Origin: an uncultured Gammaproteobacteria bacterium
GTDB lineage: Bacteria; Pseudomonadota; Gammaproteobacteria; Acidiferrobacterales; CAJVXG01
Direction of reading: 5' to 3'
Assembly (NCBI GenBank): GCA_913009215.1
Contig: CAJVXG010000118.1
Coordinates: 1 to 5,002 of the forward strand
DNA: 5,002 nt
The notes below the pieces were generated by a model. The model made no database searches, was not told where the DNA came from, and was given only the letters and a program-made list of their open reading frames with translations. Shown piece by piece: positions 1 to 4,101 of the stretch; position 1 is the first letter of the stretch; every line of letters starts with the position of its first letter. Made by a program: the position numbers and the translations under genes.

Positions 1-2
1 TC

Positions 3-164
3 TTCTTTAAATCGCCTCGCCTTCGTTCCTTCAGTATTATTATAAGTCTAGCATTTCAACTGGACGAAAATCCTGGGCTGGTCTGGGGATTTCACCTTCA
101 TTTAAGTGTCTTACTGGCCGCCTGTTTTTGCAACAAAAACCTATATAAATTTAAATCCGCTTAA
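3..164 (+). CDS. Possible C-terminal end of an unidentified membrane protein, cut by the left edge
   Basis: Reading frame 3 is open from the left edge to a TAA stop at 162-164, giving 53 residues with no start codon in the window. The peptide is rich in hydrophobic residues in two stretches (roughly residues 9-17, SFSIIISLA, and 26-42, LVWGFHLHLSVLLAACF) and ends in a basic tail (KNLYKFKSA). This is what the last membrane segments of an integral membrane protein look like, but no family motif is recognisable and I assign no function. An open frame of this length can also occur by chance, so the call is tentative. The other two forward frames hit stops early (43-45 and 8-10). If real, it ends 55 bases before mrpE on the same strand, and the gap contains a promoter-like sequence, so it is probably not in the same transcription unit. 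Confidence 0.35.
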   Translation, partial: FFKSPRLRSFSIIISLAFQLDENPGLVWGFHLHLSVLLAACFCNKNLYKFKSA

Positions 165-178
165 CGGGCTGATATAAT
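150..178 (+). promoter_or_regulatory. Predicted sigma-70 type promoter for the mrp operon
   Basis: A perfect -10 hexamer TATAAT lies at 173-178. A 4-of-6 match to the -35 hexamer (TTTAAA, 150-155) sits exactly 17 bases upstream of it. Transcription would start near 185 and give a leader of about 35 bases before the mrpE ATG at 220. The region is much more AT-rich than the flanking genes. The -35 element would overlap the end of the possible upstream coding frame. The -10 box lies inside the left arm of the inverted repeat at 170-196, which suggests that a regulator could block polymerase here. The sequence match is seen directly; promoter activity is inferred. Confidence 0.5.
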
Positions 179-196
179 TCAGGAAAAATTATATCA
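170..196. repeat. Perfect 10-bp inverted repeat over the predicted -10 box (possible operator)
   Basis: The arms TGATATAATT (170-179) and AATTATATCA (187-196) are exact reverse complements separated by a 7-base spacer, CAGGAAA. Because the predicted start point (about 185) falls in the spacer, the left arm would not be transcribed from this promoter. A DNA operator for a dimeric regulator is therefore more likely than an RNA hairpin. It is a poor terminator candidate: the stem is almost all A/T and no U-tract follows. The symmetry also creates a TATAAT on the minus strand, but no clear divergent gene is visible. The binding protein is unknown. Confidence 0.6.
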
Positions 197-219
197 TTTC
201 TATAAGAAATGGGCACACA

Positions 220-702
220 ATGAAACGTACACTCGGCCTGACAATAATACTATTTCTGCTCTGGCTCGGTCTTTCGGGCCACATGACACCCTTGTTAATA
301 AGTCTGGGTTTAGCGTCGGTATTTCTCACTATTTATTTGGCCCATCGCATGCAAGTCATCGATCACGAAAGTCACCCAACACATATGACCAAAAGTCTGC
401 TCGCTTTCTGGCTATATTTGATTCGCGAAATTGCTATCGCCAATATCGATGTCGTCAAACGTATTCTCAGCCCGGGAAAATCGATTAGCCCACAGCTGGT
501 GAAATTACCGCTGTCACAAAAAACCGATCTCGGCAAAGTAATCTACGCCAATGCCATTACCTTAACACCCGGTACCGTGAGTGTTGAACTTTCGAAAACC
601 CGAATTACGGTTCACGCCATTGCCAAAGAAACAGCCAAGGACCTGGCGACAGGTAAAATGGCAGCCAGGGTGCCGGACGACGTTGAGGAAACTGATAAAT
701 GA
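220..702 (+). CDS. mrpE: Mrp/Mnh cation:proton antiporter subunit E
   Basis: This 160-residue protein matches the MrpE/MnhE family (PF01899), whose members are close to 160 residues. Two hydrophobic N-terminal segments (about residues 5-19 and 24-41) are followed by a third at about 59-76 and a cytoplasmic C-terminal domain. The family signature NAITLTPGTVSVEL sits at residues 111-124, followed by the usual HAIAKE stretch at 132-137. MrpE is a small membrane subunit needed for assembly or full activity of the inner-membrane Mrp antiporter and corresponds to MbhA of archaeal membrane-bound hydrogenase. The ATG at 220 is chosen because it places the first membrane segment at the N-terminus. Its ribosome site is weak (AAGAAATGGG, 204-213). 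It is the first gene after the predicted promoter, and its stop overlaps the mrpF start in ATGA (699-702). The acidic tail (DDVEETDK) has no known role. Confidence 0.96.
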   Translation: MKRTLGLTIILFLLWLGLSGHMTPLLISLGLASVFLTIYLAHRMQVIDHESHPTHMTKSLLAFWLYLIREIAIANIDVVKRILSPGKSISPQLVKLPLSQKTDLGKVIYANAITLTPGTVSVELSKTRITVHAIAKETAKDLATGKMAARVPDDVEETDK

Positions 703-995
703 TATACGCAGCTGCGGCACTCGCGATTCTGGTAACGATGGGTCTGGCGCTAACTCGTGCACTGCTGGGACCGACAGTCTATGATCGAATTCTCGCGGTA
801 AATATGTTCGGTACCAAAACTGTATTGTTAATTGCTGTGTTCGCCTTCCTGTCCGATCGCACCGATATACTCGATATCGCTTTGCTCTATGTATTGATCA
901 ACTTTATCAGCGTCATCGCCGTGTTAAAACTGGTGGAGCAGGGTAATTTCTTTACTTCAGGGGAAAGCACCACAAACAAGATGAAATCGAAATGA
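699..995 (+). CDS. mrpF: Mrp/Mnh cation:proton antiporter subunit F
   Basis: The product has 98 residues, in line with the MrpF/MnhF/PhaF family (PF04066). Three membrane segments are visible at about 2-20, 33-51 and 57-78. The conserved loop GPTVYDRILAVNMFGT (24-39) links the first two and contains the family Asp-Arg pair (D29, R30). The third segment begins with the conserved D-I-A-L-L-Y pattern (59-64). MrpF is a small integral subunit packed against MrpE and MrpG and corresponds to MbhB. The start ATG (699-701) overlaps the mrpE stop by four bases and is preceded by a good ribosome site, GAGGAA at 685-690, one of the clearest in the operon. The polar C-terminal tail (about 84-98, rich in Ser, Thr and Lys) is less family-like than the rest. 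The gene ends in a second ATGA overlap with mrpG. Confidence 0.96.
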   Translation: MIYAAAALAILVTMGLALTRALLGPTVYDRILAVNMFGTKTVLLIAVFAFLSDRTDILDIALLYVLINFISVIAVLKLVEQGNFFTSGESTTNKMKSK

Positions 996-1306
996 TACTG
1001 ATTGATAGTCTGAGCTGGATCTGTATCGTTACCGGGGGTCTGCTCGGTATCATCGGTGGTTTCGGCATACACCGTTTCCCGGATTTTTATTCACGTTTGC
1101 ATGCGGCTGGCATCGCCGACACCTTATGTGCCTTATTAATTTTGTTGGGCCTGGCATTACAGGCAGGTTTCACTCTGGTCAGCTTAAAACTCTTTCTGAT
1201 TTTTGCTTTTCTATTTTTTACCAGCCCGACTGCAACGCATGCACTGGCGAATGCCGCCTTACACGCTAGACTCAAACCCAAACTAGCCAACGGTAAAAAG
1301 AAGTGA
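992..1306 (+). CDS. mrpG: Mrp/Mnh cation:proton antiporter subunit G
   Basis: This 104-residue membrane protein belongs to the MrpG/MnhG/PhaG family (PF03334). The first membrane segment (about 8-26) leads into the diagnostic motif RFPDFYSRLHAAGIADTL (28-45). A second segment spans about 46-58 and a third about 63-78. The third closes with the family pattern TSPTATHALANAALHA (77-92), and a short basic tail (GKKK) ends the protein. It is somewhat shorter than Bacillus MrpG (about 124 residues as I recall), but all core motifs are present. It corresponds to MbhC. The ATG lies in the ATGA overlap with mrpF (992-995). No strong Shine-Dalgarno sequence is visible (AAGATGAAA upstream), so translation probably depends on coupling to mrpF. 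The stop overlaps a GTG start of the next gene (1303-1306). Confidence 0.96.
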   Translation: MILIDSLSWICIVTGGLLGIIGGFGIHRFPDFYSRLHAAGIADTLCALLILLGLALQAGFTLVSLKLFLIFAFLFFTSPTATHALANAALHARLKPKLANGKKK

Positions 1307-1857
1307 TCGATATCTTAATTGACATCATCCTGCTCTCTTTTTTAGCGATAATCGCTATAGCCATCATCCGTACTCGCAGTTTACTTGCCGTGATTATGCT
1401 GTTCAGCATCTTCAGTCTGCTTTCCGCTGGGCTGTTCATGGTTTTGGATGCATCCGATGTCGCCTTCACCGAAGCCGCCGTCGGCGCAGGCATTTCTACC
1501 GTGCTGATGTTGGCCACACTGGCACTGACTAAAAGCTATGAAGAAAAACCGAGCAGCCACCGGCCGTGGATACCACTGCTTGTGGTCTCGGTCACCGCGG
1601 CCTTTTTGGTCTACGGCACTATCGATATGCCGCCTTTTGGTGACCCAAACGCACCGGCACACCAACACGTGGCACCACGTTATATTGAGCAGGGCGCCAA
1701 AGAAACCGGGGTGCCCAATCTGGTTACGGCGGTACTGGCCAGTTACCGCGGCTTCGATACCCTGGGCGAAGTCACGGTAGTTTTCACGGCAGGGATCGGC
1801 GTCCTGTTGTTGCTCGGTGGACGCCAGCGGCGCAAAAAGAAAAAAGAAAAGAGATGA
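1303..1857 (+). CDS. Stand-alone MrpA C-terminal module (MbhD + MbhE domains, DUF4040 protein)
   Basis: The 184-residue protein corresponds to the part of canonical MrpA that follows its NuoL-like domain. Residues 1-78 form an MbhD/DUF4040 domain (PF13244) with three membrane segments (about 4-22, 26-46, 58-76) and the conserved stretch SDVAFTEAAVGAGISTV (51-67), including E57. Residues 88-173 resemble MbhE: a membrane segment (90-106), a periplasmic loop with two histidines (H120, H122), then NLVTAVLASYRGFDTLGEV (139-157) and a last membrane segment (157-172). In archaeal Mbh these are two proteins, MbhD and MbhE; here they are fused but separate from any NuoL-like domain. The start is GTG in a GTGA overlap with mrpG; no upstream alternative suits the domain. 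The protein ends in a very basic tail (RQRRKKKKEKR) encoded by A-rich sequence, likely cytoplasmic. It should form part of the ion path between MrpC and the antiporter-like subunits. Confidence 0.92.
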   Translation: MIDILIDIILLSFLAIIAIAIIRTRSLLAVIMLFSIFSLLSAGLFMVLDASDVAFTEAAVGAGISTVLMLATLALTKSYEEKPSSHRPWIPLLVVSVTAAFLVYGTIDMPPFGDPNAPAHQHVAPRYIEQGAKETGVPNLVTAVLASYRGFDTLGEVTVVFTAGIGVLLLLGGRQRRKKKKEKR

Positions 1858-2273
1858 AACACAATCTAATCCTTCGAGTTATTGCCAAATTTCTGATACC
1901 GATTATTGTTCTGTTTGCCTTGTATGTGCAGTTCCATGGCGATTACAGTCCCGGCGGTGGTTTTCAAGCAGGTGTAATCTTCAGCGCTGCCTTTATTCTT
2001 TACGCGATAGTTTTCGGCCTCGATACTGCGGAACGGGTAGTACCACCGAGGGTGTTACAGATCCTCGCCAGCATAGGCGTATTGATTTATGCGGGTACCG
2101 GGTTTGTCACCTTATTTCTCGGCGGCAACTTTCTCGACTACAACGTGCTCGCCGAGCAACCGGTGGCCGGACAACACCTCGGCATCCTGATCATTGAACT
2201 CGGCGTTGGCATTACCGTGAGTTCGGTCATGCTATTAATTTTCTTTACCTTTGCCGGGCGGAACCGACCATGA
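1854..2273 (+). CDS. mrpB: Mrp/Mnh cation:proton antiporter subunit B
   Basis: At 139 residues this fits the MrpB/MnhB family (PF04039, about 140 residues). It carries the family hallmark HGDYSPGGGFQAG at residues 28-40, between the first (about 7-26) and second (about 38-56) membrane segments. Two more segments follow at about 67-90 and 108-133. The last contains a conserved glutamate (E115 in IELGVGITV), and the preceding loop has the usual hydrophobic-aromatic pattern (NFLDYNVLA, 92-100). MrpB corresponds to MbhF and packs beside the MrpA C-terminal module, which is encoded immediately upstream. In some bacteria MrpB is fused to MrpA; here it is separate, its ATG overlapping the previous stop in ATGA (1854-1857). 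The upstream purine run (AAAAAAGAAAAGAG) may act as ribosome site. It ends in another ATGA overlap with mrpC. Confidence 0.96.
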   Translation: MKHNLILRVIAKFLIPIIVLFALYVQFHGDYSPGGGFQAGVIFSAAFILYAIVFGLDTAERVVPPRVLQILASIGVLIYAGTGFVTLFLGGNFLDYNVLAEQPVAGQHLGILIIELGVGITVSSVMLLIFFTFAGRNRP

Positions 2274-2629
2274 TGGAATTTATCCTCGGTCATTATAACT
2301 ACTGGATTGTTATCTTTTTGATGATGCTTGGGTTTTACACCGTGATCAGCCGCGGCAACATGGTAAAAAAAATCGTCGGTCTGAACATCTTCCAGGTATC
2401 GGTCTTCCTGTTATATATCAGCATCGGCAACGTCAGCGGCGGTACCACACCAATCATCGCCGAAGGCTTTACCAGATACTCCAATCCGCTTCCACACGTG
2501 TTGATCCTGACGGCCATTGTTGTTGGCGTCGCGACCACCGCGCTTGGCCTGGCACTGGTGGTTCGCATTAAAGAGGCCTACGGCACTATTGAAGAAGACG
2601 AGATTCACGATCAGGACCAGTCTTTGTGA
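2270..2629 (+). CDS. mrpC: Mrp/Mnh cation:proton antiporter subunit C (NuoK-like)
   Basis: This 119-residue protein matches MrpC/MnhC, homologous to complex I subunit NuoK (PF00420 family), whose Bacillus member has about 113 residues. It has three membrane segments (about 10-26, 33-53, 76-98). Conserved stretches are GLNIFQVSVFLLYI (37-50) and NPLPHVLILTAIVVGVATTAL (72-92, the PLP-x-x-L-x-LTAIV pattern of the family). From memory many MrpC proteins have DPLPQ where this has NPLPH (72-76), a variant I associate with proteobacterial relatives. The tail (101-119) is strongly acidic. MrpC corresponds to MbhG and sits between the MrpA C-terminal module and MrpD. Two consecutive ATG codons (2270 and 2273) are possible starts; the first gives the ATGA overlap with mrpB seen at other junctions. 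A purine-rich GGGCGGA (2256-2262) may be the ribosome site. Confidence 0.95.
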   Translation: MMEFILGHYNYWIVIFLMMLGFYTVISRGNMVKKIVGLNIFQVSVFLLYISIGNVSGGTTPIIAEGFTRYSNPLPHVLILTAIVVGVATTALGLALVVRIKEAYGTIEEDEIHDQDQSL

Positions 2630-4101
2630 TAGAACAACAACTGAGTTTGCTGCTGGTTGCCGTTCCTCTGCTCGCCGCACCGGTTGCGTCCATACTGCCC
2701 AATGGTCGATTGCCATGGTTGCTTGCACTTGTCGTTTCCTGGCTGTGTCTGGCCATGGCCATTTGGCAGTTTATCATCGTCCTGGATGGCCACATCATCA
2801 GCTACGAACTTGGTGGCTGGAGTCCACCGTGGGGTATCGAATACCGCATTGATGCGGTCAATGCCTTCGTTGCGCTGATCGTCGCTGGTATCGCTGCGGT
2901 AACCATGCCCTACGCCCTGCGAAGCGTCGAACAGGAAATCCCAAAAAAACAAAGCTCATTGTTTTACGCCACATTGCTACTGTTTCTGGTTGGTTTATTA
3001 GGCATTGCCCAAACCGGTGATGTTTTTAATCTGTTTGTGTTTCTCGAGATCTCGTCGTTGTCGTCATACGTACTCATAGGTATGGGTCGTCAACGCCGTG
3101 CACTGACCGCCGCCTATCAATACCTGATTATGGGTACCATCGGCGCCACCTTCCTGTTGATCGGTATTGGTCTGCTTTATGCCGAGACCGGCTCGTTAAA
3201 TATGGTAGACCTCCACGCAAGATTGGAGAATGCACTGGATAACCGTACGGTACATACTGCATTTGCCTTTATCGTCATTGGCATCGGCCTGAAACTCGCA
3301 ATGTTTCCACTGCATCAGTGGCTACCCAACGCCTATACCTATGCCCCCTCTGTCGTCACCGTGTTTCTCGCCGCCACCGCAACCAAGGTAGCGGTGTACG
3401 TCATGTTACGCATGATGTTCACCGTGTTTTCATTTTCGGGTTTTGTCCGCGGTACACCGGCCGATGAAATGTTCCTGATTCTCGGTACCGCCGGCATCAT
3501 TGCTGCTTCGATCTATGCGATTTATCAACGCGATGCCAAACGGCTGCTGGCCTTCTCCAGCGTGGCGCAGGTTGGATATATGGTCTTGGGTATAGGCTTT
3601 GGTACCGCCCTGGGATTAACCGCGACGGTGGTACACATATTTAATCACGCTTTAATGAAAGGTGCCTTGTTTATGGCCCTGGGCGCGATAGTCTATCGTA
3701 TCGGTTCCAGCCAGATCGATAAATTCGATGGCTTGGGTCGGCAGATGCCGTGGACCTTTGGCGCGATATTTATCGGAGGATTAAGTCTTATCGGAATACC
3801 CGGCACCGCCGGTTTCATTAGTAAATGGTATTTGGTGTTGGCCGCATTGGAACAACAATCCTGGTTCATTACCGCAACCATTCTTCTTGGCTCGCTATTG
3901 GCAGTAGTCTACGTGTGGAAGCTGGTGGAGGTTTTATTTTTTCGTGAAACCTCCAAAAACAGCAAGATCAAGGAAGCGCCGTTGTCTTTGCTTATTCCGA
4001 TGTGGTTACTGGTACTGGCCAATATTTATTTTGGTATTGACACCCGTCTCACCATAAACGCCGCCAAGGCGGCGGTACAATTACTGGGAGTAGCACCTTG
4101 A
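2626..4101 (+). CDS. mrpD: Mrp/Mnh cation:proton antiporter subunit D (NuoN/NuoM-like proton channel)
   Basis: The 491-residue, highly hydrophobic protein is full length for MrpD (about 490 residues) and carries the antiporter-like Proton_antipo_M domain (PF00361, roughly 130-410). The ionisable residues of the half-channels are present: E141 in LEISSLSSY (TM5), K223 in GLKLAMFPLHQWLP (TM7), K254 in TM8, and K400 in GFISKW (TM12). Also present are DAKRLLAFSSVAQVGY (303-318) and the HIFNHALMKGALF stretch (337-349) with H337, H341 and K345. E141 and K223 appear to correspond to residues shown to be essential in Bacillus MrpD. The protein should carry proton and/or cation flux in the inner membrane and corresponds to MbhH. 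The start is GTG in a GTGA overlap with mrpC, supported by an AGGA ribosome site at 2613-2616. Gene context (E, F, G, B, C) favours MrpD over NuoM/NuoN of a true complex I. Confidence 0.95.
   Translation: MIEQQLSLLLVAVPLLAAPVASILPNGRLPWLLALVVSWLCLAMAIWQFIIVLDGHIISYELGGWSPPWGIEYRIDAVNAFVALIVAGIAAVTMPYALRSVEQEIPKKQSSLFYATLLLFLVGLLGIAQTGDVFNLFVFLEISSLSSYVLIGMGRQRRALTAAYQYLIMGTIGATFLLIGIGLLYAETGSLNMVDLHARLENALDNRTVHTAFAFIVIGIGLKLAMFPLHQWLPNAYTYAPSVVTVFLAATATKVAVYVMLRMMFTVFSFSGFVRGTPADEMFLILGTAGIIAASIYAIYQRDAKRLLAFSSVAQVGYMVLGIGFGTALGLTATVVHIFNHALMKGALFMALGAIVYRIGSSQIDKFDGLGRQMPWTFGAIFIGGLSLIGIPGTAGFISKWYLVLAALEQQSWFITATILLGSLLAVVYVWKLVEVLFFRETSKNSKIKEAPLSLLIPMWLLVLANIYFGIDTRLTINAAKAAVQLLGVAP
4059..4074. 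repeat. GC-only inverted repeat near the 3' end of mrpD
   Basis: CGCCGC (4059-4064) and GCGGCG (4069-4074) are perfect reverse complements around a 4-base loop, CAAG. In RNA this would give a very stable 6-bp stem ending 26 bases before the start of the next gene. It lies inside codons for an Ala-Ala-Lys-Ala-Ala stretch, so it may simply reflect alanine codons. There is no U-tract, so it is not a classic terminator. A role in mRNA stability or in setting translation of the next gene is only a possibility. Confidence 0.3.
4086..4090 (+). promoter_or_regulatory. Ribosome binding site for the last gene
   Basis: GGGAG lies 7 bases before the TTG at 4098 and 10 bases before the ATG at 4101. Both starts are in the same frame and differ by one codon. 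The spacing suits the TTG slightly better, and a TTG start would reproduce the 4-base NTGA overlap found at the other six junctions. ATG is the stronger initiator. The site supports translation of this gene but does not settle the start. Confidence 0.5.

Noticed and set aside
170..196. Inverted repeat as a rho-independent terminator of the upstream gene
   Set aside because: The stem is nearly all A/T, and no run of T follows it, so it would be a weak hairpin without the terminator tail.
1667..1680. Small inverted repeat ACGTGG-CA-CCACGT inside the MbhD/E gene
   Set aside because: The 2-base loop is too tight for the full stem, the arms are short, and it lies within conserved coding sequence, so chance is the simplest explanation.
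1830..1857. A-rich runs before the mrpB start (AAAAAG, AAAAAAG) as a programmed -1 frameshift site that would fuse the MbhD/E protein to MrpB
   Set aside because: The AAAAAAG heptamer is read as AAA AAA G in the coding frame, not in the A AAA AAG phase needed for tandem -1 slippage. The ATGA overlap already explains expression of mrpB.
2611..2952. Minus-strand open frames across the window (for example 2611-2952, 1381-1668, 4049-4342, 4736-5002)
   Set aside because: They lie opposite strongly supported Mrp genes, have no family motifs, and read as low-quality composition. They are shadows of the coding strand.
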